A stretch of DNA of 64,000 nt from DATMER01 sp034667225 (GCA_034667225.1 JAXDKG010000063.1:78853-142852), one strand, 5' to 3'. Positions 16,790 through 25,667 are shown, counted from the first letter of the stretch. The notes: generated by a model not told the origin, from the letters alone. Made by a program: numbers and translations.

Positions 16790-17824
16790 CTAGCGTTTGC
16801 GTGCGATCAACAAAGTCTGGCAGATTTCCGGGTAGGGCCGCTCCGTGACGATGTCGAACCCGGCCTCGTCGAGCCACCTGCGATGGTCCGCGGCGGGGTA
16901 GGCCATGCCGCTGCCGCTCGCCGAGGCCACGAAGTAGACCGAGGATTTCACGGCCTGCAGCGGCCCGGTTTCGTCATCGGCCGCGGTCATCGTCCAGAGG
17001 TAGACGCGGCCGCCGGGCTCCAGGGCGCGCTCGACCTTGCCGTAGATCTCCTGGATGCGCTCCGGGGCGAAGATCTCGACGAAGTGGGAGAGGAGCACGG
17101 CGTCGTAGCCCTCGGGCAGCTCCTCGGCGAAGATGTCGCCGGGGTGGAAGCTCACCCGGTCCGACATCCCGTTGCGGCGGACGTTCCCGGCCGCGTTGTC
17201 GCAGACCGTGGGCAGGTCGAAGAGGGTGCCCTGCACGCCGGGGTTCTTCTCCAGGAGCCGCATCTGCACCGAGGCATTGCCGCCGCCCACGTCGAGCAGG
17301 CGCCGCACGCCCTCCAGGTCCCCGGGCTCGAGGTTCAGACTGTTGATCTTGGAGAACTCGGCCATGGCCTTGTGGAAGAGGTCTTCCAGCCCCTTGTCCT
17401 CGGCGAAGGCTTGGTAGAGGGTCTTCGTGTCCTCGTACCCGAGCGCTCGCAGGCCCACCGGGCGGCCGGCGCGGATCGAGTCGAGCAGCAGGTTGCACGT
17501 CTTCTGTTGCACCTCGCGGGTGAAGCGCACGAAGCCCAGCATGCAGTACTGGGCGTCCTCGACCAGGTAGGTGGACGCCGGCGGGGCGTTGCGGTAGGAA
17601 CCGTCCGCGCCGCGCTCGGTCAGGCCCGCCTCGGTGCAGCCCAGGAGCAGGATGCGCGCGCCGTGGCCCGAGATCCCGAGCTGCCCGGCGATCTGATCGA
17701 CGGTGGCGGACCCGGCCTTTTCCAGGCAGGTGAACAGCCCCAGGTCGCATGAGGCGGTGAGGATCTCGGTACGGATGTAGCCGTTCAGGCTCTCTCCCAG
17801 AGCCATCCATGGGCTTGGTGTCAT
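16790..17824 (-). CDS. SAM-dependent O-methyltransferase (acetylserotonin-OMT-like)
   Basis: This encodes 344 residues. The N-terminal winged-helix/dimerisation region (GYIRTEILTASCDLGLF, TVDQIAGQLGISGHGARILL) is typical of Methyltransf_2 small-molecule O-methyltransferases. The SAM site follows with motif I LLDVGGGNASVQMRLLE near residue 185, then GTLFDLPTV, FHPGDIF and the post-motif LSHFVEIF. A conserved catalytic His is not obvious in the usual position, so chemistry and substrate are uncertain; such proteins often act in secondary metabolism. No biosynthetic partners are adjacent. It is divergent from the BlaI-like operon. Confidence 0.88.
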   Translation of the reverse strand: MTPSPWMALGESLNGYIRTEILTASCDLGLFTCLEKAGSATVDQIAGQLGISGHGARILLLGCTEAGLTERGADGSYRNAPPASTYLVEDAQYCMLGFVRFTREVQQKTCNLLLDSIRAGRPVGLRALGYEDTKTLYQAFAEDKGLEDLFHKAMAEFSKINSLNLEPGDLEGVRRLLDVGGGNASVQMRLLEKNPGVQGTLFDLPTVCDNAAGNVRRNGMSDRVSFHPGDIFAEELPEGYDAVLLSHFVEIFAPERIQEIYGKVERALEPGGRVYLWTMTAADDETGPLQAVKSSVYFVASASGSGMAYPAADHRRWLDEAGFDIVTERPYPEICQTLLIARKR

Positions 17825-17899
17825 GGTCCTCCTGCCTTTCTAGGAAAAGTCGGAGCAATCTAACATGAAACCTTCTCCTCACGGCCTGCGTAGACCCCC

Positions 17900-17928
17900 T
17901 TGACGACAAACTACCTGGGTAGTACTAT
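17900..17928 (+). promoter_or_regulatory. Sigma-70-type promoter of the BlaI-like/M56 operon
   Basis: TTGACG at 17900-17905 and TACTAT at 17923-17928 are separated by 17 bases, a near-consensus housekeeping promoter. The -10 box lies across the junction of two operator-like palindromes, so repressor binding would block polymerase. The ATG of the repressor follows at 17955. Confidence 0.8.
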
Positions 17929-17937
17929 CCTGGTAGT
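17910..17937. promoter_or_regulatory. Two abutting 14-bp BlaI/MecI-type operators
   Basis: ACTACCTGGGTAGT (17910-17923) is a perfect 6+2+6 palindrome; it is immediately followed by ACTATCCTGGTAGT (17924-17937), an imperfect version of the same site. Length, dyad and position over the promoter match the autoregulation seen for BlaI/MecI repressors, whose sites are TACTACA-type palindromes. Confidence 0.8.
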
Positions 17938-17954
17938 TGAAGGGGAGAGACGAC

Positions 17955-18338
17955 ATGGATGAAACGGAAAGCCATCACCTCGGAGATCTGCAGCTCGCCA
18001 TCATGCGGATCATCTGGAGCCAGGGTGAAGCGAGCGTAGCGGACGTGCATGAGGCGCTGGAGCCCGAGCGGGGGCTGGCGCTGACGACGATTGCGACGAT
18101 GCTCGCGAAGATGGAGAAGAAGGGCGTGGTCGATCATCGCGCGGAAGGCCGGCGGTTCATCTACCGGCCGACGGTGAGCGAGGGCCAGGTGCGCCGTTCG
18201 ATGGTGACGGACCTGACGTCGCAGCTCTTCCGGGGCGATGTGTTCGCCCTGGTGAACCATCTATTGTCGGAGCACGAGATCGATGCGCGGGAGCTGGACC
18301 AGCTCCGCGGTCTCATCGCGGCCAAGGAGGACCGGTGA
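17955..18338 (+). CDS. BlaI/MecI/CopY-family winged-helix repressor
   Basis: About 127 residues from ATG 17955, preceded by AGGGGAGA; an in-frame TTG at 17937 lies inside the operator and is less likely. The winged helix is clear: LGDLQLAIMRIIWSQGEASV, DVHEALEPE, LALTTIATMLAKMEKKGVV and RRFIYRPTVSEGQV. The C-terminal helices (LVNHLLSEHEIDARELDQLRGLI) form the dimerisation and protease-sensitive part in this family. It should repress its own operon by binding the twin operators and be cleaved when the M56 protein downstream is activated. Its stop overlaps the start of that gene by one base. Confidence 0.93.
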   Translation: MDETESHHLGDLQLAIMRIIWSQGEASVADVHEALEPERGLALTTIATMLAKMEKKGVVDHRAEGRRFIYRPTVSEGQVRRSMVTDLTSQLFRGDVFALVNHLLSEHEIDARELDQLRGLIAAKEDR

Positions 18339-20320
18339 TGTTCGAGAACCTGATGAACCAGGCCTCTGCCTGGCTGCTGACCTACTCCCTGCACAGCACC
18401 CTGTTCCTGGCCCTCGCCTGGCTCGTGTCGACACGGCTCGCCGGCCGCCGGGCGCGCCTGGAAGAGGCCATCTGGCGCTTCGCCCTGGTGGCGGCGCTGG
18501 TGACCGCCACCGTCCAGCTCGCCGCCGGCTTGGAGCCGGTCGCCGGCCGCTGGACTCTGAATGCTCCGGCAGCCGCTTCTTCGGTTGAAGTGGCCTCCCG
18601 GCCTGTTCCGGCGCCGTCGAGGGCGGCTCTGCCGGTCTCCATGGCGGTCCGGGCCGAATCCCCTCGGGCATCGCTGCCCTCCTGGCCCCTCGATCTCCGC
18701 TCGACCGTGCTCGGTCTCTGGGCCTTGGGCGCGCTCTTCCTCTGCCTCCGCTGGGCCGGGTCGTACCTCCGCCTGAAGCGGCGCCTGCGGGCTCGGCCCG
18801 AGGTGGTCGGCGGCGGGATGTTCGCCCTGATGCGCCAGCTCTCCGGGGACCTGGGCCTGGCTCCGCTGGTGCGCCTGACCTGCTCGTCGCGGGTCTCGGT
18901 GCCGGTAGCGCTGGGGCTCGGCCGGCCGGAGATCTGCGTGCCGCCCCGCGCCCTGTCGCACCTGGAGCCTGAGCAGCAGGAGGGGATGCTGGCCCACGAA
19001 CTGGCCCACCTGGTGCGGCGCGATCCGTTCTGGCTGGCGTTCAGCCGGATGCTGGCGGGCGCGCTCTTCTTCCAGCCGCTCAACTGGATCGCCTGCCGCC
19101 GGCTGCGGGAGCTGTCGGAGCGGCTCTGCGACGAATGGGCAGTGGAGCGCACCGGCCGTCCGCTGTCGCTGGCCCGCTGTCTGGCCGAGGTGGCCGGCTG
19201 GTCGGTCCGCTCTGTCTCCTCGCTGCCCGTACCGAGCATGGCGGACCGTCCGTCCAGCCTGGCGCGGCGCATCCGCCACCTTCTGGACGACTCCAAGTCG
19301 CCCGAGCGCCGCGTCCGGCCCGTCTGGGTCGGCGCCGGCATGCTGGTCCTGCTGGCCGCCGTTGCGACCGTCGCCCCCGGGGTCTATGCCGCGGTGGCCG
19401 TCGAAGAACCGCGCCAGGAGGCTATCGTCGATGCGGAAGAAGCGGTCGAGCCGGAGGATCCCGCCGAGCCCGCCTACGAGATCGTCGACGACGAGATCGA
19501 AGCCCGGGTCGAAGGCGAGCTCGCGGGCATGGAAGCCGAGTTGGAAGGCATGGATGCCGGCCTGGAGGCCGCGCTCGCGCCCCTGGAAGAGCTCGGGGAC
19601 ATGGACTTCGACTTTGACTTCGACTTCGACGGGATGGCCTTCCTCTCCGAAGAGGAGGCCGAAGAGATCGGGAGGATGGCCGAGGAGGTCTCCGAGAAGT
19701 ACGCCGGCGAGTACGCGGCCCTGGCGGAGTCGATGATGGCCGACATGGAGCCGGAGCTGGAGCGCATCTCCGAGGAGGTCAACAGCAAGCTGGCCCCCGA
19801 GATCGAGCGCATCTCGGAAGAGGTGAACCGGGATCTCATGCCGGAGATCGAGCGCATCTCCGAGCGGGTGGCCAACGAGATGGAGCCCGAGCTCGAGCGG
19901 CTCCGCGCCGACGCCGAACGCCTGCGCCGGGAGGGCGGCCTCTCCGCCGAGGAGCGCGAGCGCATCCGTAGCCAGGCGCGCGAGATCTCCCGCCGCGCCC
20001 GTCCGAGCGACGAAGAGATGAAGGCGATCCGCGACAGCCAGCGGAAGTACCGCGACGAGATGCGGAAGTTCATGGAGGATCACCGCGAGGAGATGGAGGC
20101 GATGCGCAGCGAGGCTCGCGCCCACTCCGAGGCCATGCGGGACCAGATCCGCCAGCGGATGGACGCCGATCCCAAGTTCCGCGAGCTGCGGGAGCGCCAT
20201 CGCCGCGACATGGAACAGATCCGCGAGCGGCACCGCGAGGAGATGCGCGAGCACCGCGAGAAGATGAAGCAGGACAAGGAAAAGAACAAAGAAAAGGACA
20301 AGGACGAGAAGCAGGTCTAG
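18338..20320 (+). CDS. BlaR1/MecR1-like M56 membrane metalloprotease with long acidic coiled C-terminus
   Basis: About 660 residues. The ATG at 18338 shares a base with the repressor stop (TGATG), and AAGGAGG at 18323-18329 supports it; a GTG at 18335 is an alternative. Four or five TM segments are present, and the zinc motif H220-E-L-A-H224 lies in a cytosolic loop (HELAHLVRRDPFW), as in BlaR1. After the last TM (about 332-355) there is no penicillin-binding sensor. Instead about 300 residues are extremely charged: a DFDFDFDFD acidic run, repeated PE(L/I)ERISEEV heptads, then a Met/Arg/Glu-rich coiled coil and a Lys-rich end. The sensor input is therefore not beta-lactam binding; metal or envelope stress are guesses. 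Confidence 0.9.
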   Translation: MFENLMNQASAWLLTYSLHSTLFLALAWLVSTRLAGRRARLEEAIWRFALVAALVTATVQLAAGLEPVAGRWTLNAPAAASSVEVASRPVPAPSRAALPVSMAVRAESPRASLPSWPLDLRSTVLGLWALGALFLCLRWAGSYLRLKRRLRARPEVVGGGMFALMRQLSGDLGLAPLVRLTCSSRVSVPVALGLGRPEICVPPRALSHLEPEQQEGMLAHELAHLVRRDPFWLAFSRMLAGALFFQPLNWIACRRLRELSERLCDEWAVERTGRPLSLARCLAEVAGWSVRSVSSLPVPSMADRPSSLARRIRHLLDDSKSPERRVRPVWVGAGMLVLLAAVATVAPGVYAAVAVEEPRQEAIVDAEEAVEPEDPAEPAYEIVDDEIEARVEGELAGMEAELEGMDAGLEAALAPLEELGDMDFDFDFDFDGMAFLSEEEAEEIGRMAEEVSEKYAGEYAALAESMMADMEPELERISEEVNSKLAPEIERISEEVNRDLMPEIERISERVANEMEPELERLRADAERLRREGGLSAEERERIRSQAREISRRARPSDEEMKAIRDSQRKYRDEMRKFMEDHREEMEAMRSEARAHSEAMRDQIRQRMDADPKFRELRERHRRDMEQIRERHREEMREHREKMKQDKEKNKEKDKDEKQV

Positions 20321-20337
20321 GAAAGCTTTGGTCTAGG

Positions 20338-20389
20338 CGCGGGCGGAGAGCTCTCCGGATCCGGCCCCGTGGGGGCCTCTCCGCCCGCG
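20338..20389. terminator. Strong hairpin between convergent genes
   Basis: A perfect 13-bp stem (CGCGGGCGGAGAG at 20338-20350 with its complement at 20377-20389) lies between the M56 gene and the lipoprotein gene that faces it. No U-run follows on either strand, but the position suits a bidirectional terminator. Confidence 0.6.
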
Positions 20390-20391
20390 TA

Positions 20392-20970
20392 CTAGCTTCC
20401 CCGCACGCTCCGCAGCATCTTGAGGAAGTTCTCCCTCTCGGCGGTCAGGGTCGCATCCGGCCCCGTGGCCTTGAAGAACCAGGGTCCGCCGGGTCCCTCC
20501 ACCACCGCGCCGTAGAGCCTGGAGTTCGGCTGCTCGGTCGCCGGCCCCGTCCCCATGTTGCTCGGCTTCAGCGTCCCGGCCACGTCGATCCAGGTGACGC
20601 GGAAGCCGTTGACGTCGAAGGTCTCGGGCTGCGGGTTGGCGCCGGGCGCCGGTTCCATCTGATCCACCCAGCGCTGGATGTTGGCCTCGACCCCGCCGCC
20701 GCCGCCCGGTCCGAAGAAGAAGACCACGAGGTCGCCGGGTCCGCCCGCGCCCGGGATCGTCGCCTGGGCCATGCGCATCGAGGTCGACGGCGGCTGCTGC
20801 GGCCAGTTGGCAGGGAAGTCGAACTTGATGGACCCTCCCTCGGCCTGCCCGCCGCCCACCGGCTCGCCGCGCGAGGACATGGGCGCCGGGGGAGGGGTCT
20901 CTTCGCCGCCCTTGCAGGCGGCCAGGGGCAGAAGGAGCACGGGGATCGCGAGCAGGGCTTTGCGGATCAT
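20392..20970 (-). CDS. Putative lipoprotein of unknown function
   Basis: This encodes 192 residues. A signal peptide ends in the lipobox LAAC (Cys19), so it should be a lipoprotein. The mature part starts with a flexible Glu/Pro/Gly linker, then a compact domain (SIKFDFPANW, IPGAGGPGDLVVFFFG, VDQMEPAPGANPQPE, FRVTWIDVAGTL, RLYGAVVEGPGGPWFFKATG, ERENFLKMLRSV). The closing FFKATGP..T...E.F..ML pattern is like small envelope domains that read as 'fits a usage or stress sigmoid' families, but I do not assign one. It is divergent from the selenocysteine tRNA. Confidence 0.75.
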   Translation of the reverse strand: MIRKALLAIPVLLLPLAACKGGEETPPPAPMSSRGEPVGGGQAEGGSIKFDFPANWPQQPPSTSMRMAQATIPGAGGPGDLVVFFFGPGGGGGVEANIQRWVDQMEPAPGANPQPETFDVNGFRVTWIDVAGTLKPSNMGTGPATEQPNSRLYGAVVEGPGGPWFFKATGPDATLTAERENFLKMLRSVRGS

Positions 20971-20997
20971 GGGCGGAGCCTACTACAATCCCCTCTC

Positions 20998-21097
20998 GGA
21001 AGCGCTCGGGGGCTGGTGCCTCCTGCGGTCTTCAAAACCGTTGTCCGGCGCCGGTTGCGGCGTCGGGGGTGGGTTCGATTCCCATGCGCTTCCGCCA
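20998..21097 (+). tRNA. selC: tRNA-Sec (anticodon TCA)
   Basis: This is a 100-base gene including encoded CCA (21095-21097). It has an 8-bp acceptor stem (GGAAGCGC with GCGCTTCC), a 6-bp D stem (GGGGGC/GCCTCC) with the tiny loop TGGT, anticodon loop CTTCAAA with TCA at 21032-21034, a long variable arm (CCGGCGCC/GGCGTCGG) and a T arm (GTGGG-TTCGATT-CCCAT). These are the diagnostic traits of bacterial selenocysteine tRNA. The organism therefore probably decodes some UGA codons as Sec. No selA, selB or selD lies in the window. Confidence 0.96.
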
Positions 21098-21190
21098 ACC
21101 ACTCGTTTGAGCCGCCAACCCGCTCGTTTGCGCGAGCTACCCAGTGGCCTGTCACGCCGGAAAAGATGGAGATTGTGGGCGCTGAGCCGC

Positions 21191-22939
21191 TTACGGCTGC
21201 AGTTGGCTCTTGATCCAGCCGTCCACGCGCTCCTCCAGCAGGTCGAGCGGCAGCGGTCCGCCGCTCAGAATCTGGTCGTGGAACGCCTTGATGTCGAAGC
21301 GCGCTCCGAGCTGTGCTCTGGCGCGCTCCCGCAGCTCGCGGATCTTCAGCTGCCCCATCTTGTAGGCCAGCGCCTGCGCCGGCCACGCGATGTAGCGGTC
21401 GGTCTCCGTCTGCGCGACGACTTCGTTGACGTCGTTCTCGCGCATGTAGGCGATCACCCGGTCGCGCGTCCAGCCCTTGTTGTGGATGCCGGTATCGACC
21501 ACCAGCCGCACGGCGCGGAACAGCTCCGAGTTCAGTCGGCCGTAGTCGGACACCGGGTCCTTGTAGAGGCCAACCTCCTTGCCCAGCTCTTCCGAGTACA
21601 GCGCCCATCCCTCGGTGTAGGCGGCCAGGCCGCCGCCGCTGAGCACCCGGAACTTCGGCAGGCCCTGAAGCTGCTGGGAAATGCTGATCTGCATGTGGTG
21701 CCCGGGCACGCCCTCGTGGTAGGCGACGGCCTCATCGTTCACCAGGGAGCGCTGGGTCGGGTCGGCGACCGCGACCACGACACGCCCGGCCCGTTTGCCA
21801 TCCGGAGTGCCGCGGACGTAATGCGTCGCCGCGGCCTTGTCGAAGTCGGGAATGCCTTCGACCGTCACCGGCGACTTCGGCAGCAGCCCGAAGAGCTCCG
21901 GCAGCCGCGGTTGCATCTCGTCGATATACCTCTTGAAGTCGGCGACGATCTGGTCCTCGCTCTTCGGCTGCCACTTGGGATCGCTGTTGATCGCAGCGCG
22001 GAAGGCGGCGAGGTCCTTGTAGCCCTGCGCCTGGGCCAGCCTGGTCATCTCTGCCGTGATCCGTGCCACCTCTTTGAGGCCCAGCTGATGGACGGCCTCC
22101 GGCGTGATGTCGACCGTGGTCATCGCCTTCACGGCTTCGGCGTAGCGCCGCTTGCCGTCCGGCAGGCTTTCGACCGAGATCGCGGTCCGCCCTTTCGGCG
22201 CGTACTCGTCGCGCAGGAACGCCGCGAGCTTCTTGTAGGCCGGAAGGACTTCCTCATTGGCCGCCTTGGTCAGCGCGGCCGTCAGCCGCTGCTTCTCCTC
22301 CTCGGAGAAGCTCGCCGGAAACTTCTTCAGCGGCAGCAGGAACGGGTTTGCCGAGACGATCCCCTCGCACTGCCCCGGCAACTGGTCCACGACGATCTTC
22401 GGCGGCATCAAGCCGTCCCTCATGCCGGCGCGCAGCACCTCGATGGTCTGCTGCAACACCCGCGGGACCTGGTGGAGGCGCGCGATGTAATCCTCGTAGT
22501 GCTGTACCGAATCCAGGGGCACGCCCAACGGCAGATCGGCCAGCGCGGTATGGATGCCGCCCTCCTGGTTGAGCGGCATCTCGTAGTTCTTGAGCTCGTA
22601 GTTCACGTTGGTGCGGATGAGCCGCCGCTCCAGGAGCTCGTGCGACACCCGGTCGGCCTCCGCCATGCCGGTGGTTTGGATGGCACGCAACCGCGCCAGG
22701 AAAGCGTTGTTCTCCGAGTGCTGCCGCTCGACTTGAGCCAGCGACGCATCGCTGAGCTGCGCGTTGTAGCGATAGTCGCCAACCGAGGTCGCCCGCTCCG
22801 GCGCATTCTTGAGACCGGCCTGATAGAACTCCTCGAACAGCGCATTCTGTTGCGCCACACGCTCGGCCACGGAGGCGGCCTGGGCATGAGCTGGGGAGCA
22901 GATACTGGCAACGAACAGCAGGTATGCAAGATTTCGCAT
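21191..22939 (-). CDS. DUF885-family secreted zinc-hydrolase-like protein
   Basis: This encodes 582 residues starting with a signal peptide (MRNLAYLLFVASICSPAHA). The family landmark HEGVPGHHMQ near residue 400 resembles a HExxH-type metal site, and the following TEGWALYSEELGKEVG provides the downstream Glu region of gluzincin-like DUF885 proteins. C-terminal signatures PAQALAYKMGQLKIRELR and FDIKAFHDQILSGGPLPLDLLE are also typical. It probably acts as a periplasmic peptidase; the substrate is unknown. It lies downstream of the tRNA in opposite orientation and is unlikely to be linked to it. Confidence 0.9.
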   Translation of the reverse strand: MRNLAYLLFVASICSPAHAQAASVAERVAQQNALFEEFYQAGLKNAPERATSVGDYRYNAQLSDASLAQVERQHSENNAFLARLRAIQTTGMAEADRVSHELLERRLIRTNVNYELKNYEMPLNQEGGIHTALADLPLGVPLDSVQHYEDYIARLHQVPRVLQQTIEVLRAGMRDGLMPPKIVVDQLPGQCEGIVSANPFLLPLKKFPASFSEEEKQRLTAALTKAANEEVLPAYKKLAAFLRDEYAPKGRTAISVESLPDGKRRYAEAVKAMTTVDITPEAVHQLGLKEVARITAEMTRLAQAQGYKDLAAFRAAINSDPKWQPKSEDQIVADFKRYIDEMQPRLPELFGLLPKSPVTVEGIPDFDKAAATHYVRGTPDGKRAGRVVVAVADPTQRSLVNDEAVAYHEGVPGHHMQISISQQLQGLPKFRVLSGGGLAAYTEGWALYSEELGKEVGLYKDPVSDYGRLNSELFRAVRLVVDTGIHNKGWTRDRVIAYMRENDVNEVVAQTETDRYIAWPAQALAYKMGQLKIRELRERARAQLGARFDIKAFHDQILSGGPLPLDLLEERVDGWIKSQLQP

Positions 22940-22967
22940 GAGCCCGAGACTACTACAGCGGCCCGGC

Positions 22968-24377
22968 TCAGATCTCGTTGGTCAGGCCGAGCCGGCGCTT
23001 GAGCGCGAACCAGCCGTCTCGCATCTTCCAGAAGCGGCTCGCCCGCATGGCGGCGATCCGGGTTTCGAGGACGCCGATCCGCTCCTCGGCATTGGCGCGC
23101 AACCGCGCCACCTCGCGCTCGATCCGGGCCTCGGGGTCGGCGCACAACCGCGCCATCTCGGCCTCGTGCTCGATCCGCATGTAGAGCAGACCCATTCGGG
23201 CGGTCCGCAGCAGGGCGACGTGCAGCGGCCCCTCGAACATCCCGTGCTCGCGCCCGGCGGCGTCGACCGCGGCGAGGGTGAGGAGCGCCGAGGTGTGATC
23301 CGCCCCCTGGGGGAGGTCGAAGGTCAGCTGCCACCTCACCGGCTGGACGTTCTCCATGGGAAACAGGGCGACCGCCTCCGGGCAGGGATGGAAATCGGTC
23401 GACGAGCGCACGGCCTGGCCGTCGATGCGCACCCGGATCTCCCGCAAGGGCTCGCTGCTCGCCCGGTCGACCCCCCATCCGCTCAGATGGATCTGGCGGG
23501 GGAACGCGAAGCTGCACTGGTCCAACACCCCATCGACCCCGCCGGTTACGTCGAGGCCGGAAAAATCCTCGCCGGGCCGGTCGACGACCACGTAGAGGTC
23601 CTGGAGGCTGGCGAAGCCACGAGGATAGCGGGCGACCGACAGGCCGCGGGTGTTCGCAGCCATCCGGCCCAGGTTGTCCCGGACGTATCTCTCGGTCACC
23701 CAGGTGGTGCCGTACTGGGCCTTGGAGAGGGAGCTGCTCTCGCTTTCCTCCTCGAAATAGAGGCCGCGGGCCGCCAGCTTGCCCTTGCCGGGATGGCCGG
23801 CGGGCAGCAGGGCCTCGTCGTGGACGCTGAACATCAGGATGCCGCCAGGGGAGAGCAGGCTCCACAGGTGCCGCAGCCAACGGAGGAAGGTCCTGGCCGG
23901 GAGATGGCTGAAGAGGGAGGAGACCAGGATGGCGTCGAACCGCTCGCCGCAGCGGAAGTCAGCCGGGTCGGCCGTGGAGACAAGGCCGTGAACCCCGAAC
24001 CGCTGGCGCTGAAAATCGACGCCGCGGGCATAGATGTCCGAGATCCAGACCCGTTCCGGCGGGATGTCATGGACGATGAAGCGGGTGACCCGGCCATAGC
24101 CACTGGCGAAGTCGAGGATCTTGCCAATCCGGCCGGGCTCGCCGAAATGCCAGGTCAGGATCTGGCGATAGGTCGACCAGATCTTCCAGCCCGAGTGGAA
24201 GTACATCACCAGGGACTGGTCGAGATTCTGGCTCCCTCTGTAGTAGAAGATGCGCCACATCTCGTCCTCTTCGTGGACCCCGAGGTCCACGCCATCGCAG
24301 ATGGGCATCCCGTCGCTGAGGGCGAGGAGGAGAGCATTGGGCTGGTCTTGCGAGTAGGCCAGAGAGTGCTCGGGCAT
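22968..24377 (-). CDS. SAM methyltransferase with C-terminal coiled coil (copy 1 of a paralogous pair)
   Basis: This encodes 469 residues. A class I methyltransferase domain occupies about residues 85-260: motif I LDFASGYGRVTRF, then WISDIYARGVDFQRQRFGV, DAILVSSLFSHLP and LSPGGILMFSVHDEALL. A beta-rich domain follows (280-400), then a coiled coil ending in ASRFWKMRDGWFALKRRLGL. The same order of domains and the same ending appear in the gene at 30175. The SRFWKxR..WF..K tail is common at the end of polysaccharide glycosyltransferases, so an envelope-glycan role is plausible but inferred. The gene starts 35 bases from the convergent moeA end. Confidence 0.85.
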   Translation of the reverse strand: MPEHSLAYSQDQPNALLLALSDGMPICDGVDLGVHEEDEMWRIFYYRGSQNLDQSLVMYFHSGWKIWSTYRQILTWHFGEPGRIGKILDFASGYGRVTRFIVHDIPPERVWISDIYARGVDFQRQRFGVHGLVSTADPADFRCGERFDAILVSSLFSHLPARTFLRWLRHLWSLLSPGGILMFSVHDEALLPAGHPGKGKLAARGLYFEEESESSSLSKAQYGTTWVTERYVRDNLGRMAANTRGLSVARYPRGFASLQDLYVVVDRPGEDFSGLDVTGGVDGVLDQCSFAFPRQIHLSGWGVDRASSEPLREIRVRIDGQAVRSSTDFHPCPEAVALFPMENVQPVRWQLTFDLPQGADHTSALLTLAAVDAAGREHGMFEGPLHVALLRTARMGLLYMRIEHEAEMARLCADPEARIEREVARLRANAEERIGVLETRIAAMRASRFWKMRDGWFALKRRLGLTNEI

Positions 24378-24412
24378 GAGCGTTCATTTTAGCAGGTATG
24401 CACGGCCGATCG

Positions 24413-25600
24413 CTACAGCAGCAGCACCTCGCATCCGGTGCCCGTGTCCGCCGGCTCCGCTCCCGCCCGGACCCTCACCAGCGCCGTTCCCACGCCGTAG
24501 GCGGCAAGGTCGTGGGAGCCTTTGGGTGGGCGGGGAGTCACGAAAAGGCGGCCTTCCCGGATTTTGACCTCCGCGGAAAGGAAGCGGTCCCGGCCTTTCG
24601 CGCCTGGGAGCGGCGCGGCCAGGGTCCCGGCGAGCGCGCCGGACCACCAACCATCCTCGATACCCATCAGCGTCCTCAGGGCCGGGCGGACGAACAGCCA
24701 GAAGGCCACCATGACCGAGGCCGGATTGCCGGGAAGGCCGAAGACCAGGCCCCCGGGATGCGTCGCGAAGACCAGCGGCTTGCCGGGCTGGATCGCCACC
24801 GCTTCGAAATGCGCCTGACAGCCGAGCTCGGCAAGCACCCCTTCGACCAGGTCGAGCTCCCCCATGGAGACGCCGCCGCAGAGGAGGAGGACGTCCGAGC
24901 GGAGTCCCTTCTCCACGAGCGCTTTGAGCTCATCCACCCGGTCCGGCGCGATGCCCAGGGCCTCGAAACGGAGCCCGATCCGGTTGCCGGCGGCCAGCAG
25001 GAAGTCGGTGTGGGAGTCCCGGAGCTGGCCCGGCTTGGGCTCGGTCTCGGGCGGCACCACCTCGTCACCCGTGGTGATGACTGCCACAGCCGGCGCCCGG
25101 TGCACGGGAACCTCGGGATAGCCATGCGTGGCGATCAGCCCCAGGGCTCCGGGAGTGAGGAGGGTGCCGGCAGGCAGGAGAGGATCTCCGGTCCGGAGCA
25201 CCTCGCCCCGGCGGCGGATGTGGGCTCCCTCCGCCGCTTCAGTTTGAAAGACGACGGTTCTATTGCCGCCGTCGGACTGCTCGATCGGGATCACCCGGTC
25301 GGCGCCCAATGGAATCGGGGCGCCGGTCATGATCCGGGCCACGGCGGGCGGGTCGAGGCGGAAGCCGGGCGCGTCCCCGGCGACGACCGTGCCCGCCACG
25401 GGCCGGGGCTCGCCCGGGGGGACCGGACCGGGGAGGGCATAGCCGTCCATGGCGGAGACTTCCAGGCCGGGCACGTCCACGGTTGCGGTCAGCGGATGGG
25501 CGAGCACCCGCCCTTGCGCGGAACGGCGGGGGAGGTTCTCTGGAAGCAGGGGGGCCAGCCCGGCCGCGATCCGCTGCCAGGCCTCGTCCGGGTGAATCAT
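24413..25600 (-). CDS. moeA: Molybdopterin molybdenumtransferase MoeA
   Basis: This encodes 395 residues, the normal length for MoeA, which inserts molybdate into adenylylated molybdopterin. Landmarks in order are VSAMDGYAL near residue 50, VARIMTGAPIPLGAD, the MPT-binding core VITTGDEVV with DSHTDFLLAA, LLCGGVSMGELDLVEG, PGKPLVFA and FGLPGNPASVMV, then the C-terminal beta-barrel domain. All main motifs are intact. It is divergent from the DUF4388 gene. Together with XdhC (33897) and tRNA-Sec (20998) it hints at molybdenum hydroxylases in the cell; none is encoded here. Confidence 0.95.
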   Translation of the reverse strand: MIHPDEAWQRIAAGLAPLLPENLPRRSAQGRVLAHPLTATVDVPGLEVSAMDGYALPGPVPPGEPRPVAGTVVAGDAPGFRLDPPAVARIMTGAPIPLGADRVIPIEQSDGGNRTVVFQTEAAEGAHIRRRGEVLRTGDPLLPAGTLLTPGALGLIATHGYPEVPVHRAPAVAVITTGDEVVPPETEPKPGQLRDSHTDFLLAAGNRIGLRFEALGIAPDRVDELKALVEKGLRSDVLLLCGGVSMGELDLVEGVLAELGCQAHFEAVAIQPGKPLVFATHPGGLVFGLPGNPASVMVAFWLFVRPALRTLMGIEDGWWSGALAGTLAAPLPGAKGRDRFLSAEVKIREGRLFVTPRPPKGSHDLAAYGVGTALVRVRAGAEPADTGTGCEVLLL

Positions 25601-25667
25601 GAGGGCAATGGTATACTCGCCCGACGTTTCACCTGAATTCTGGTCCGCTGTCCATGGGAGGAGTCCC

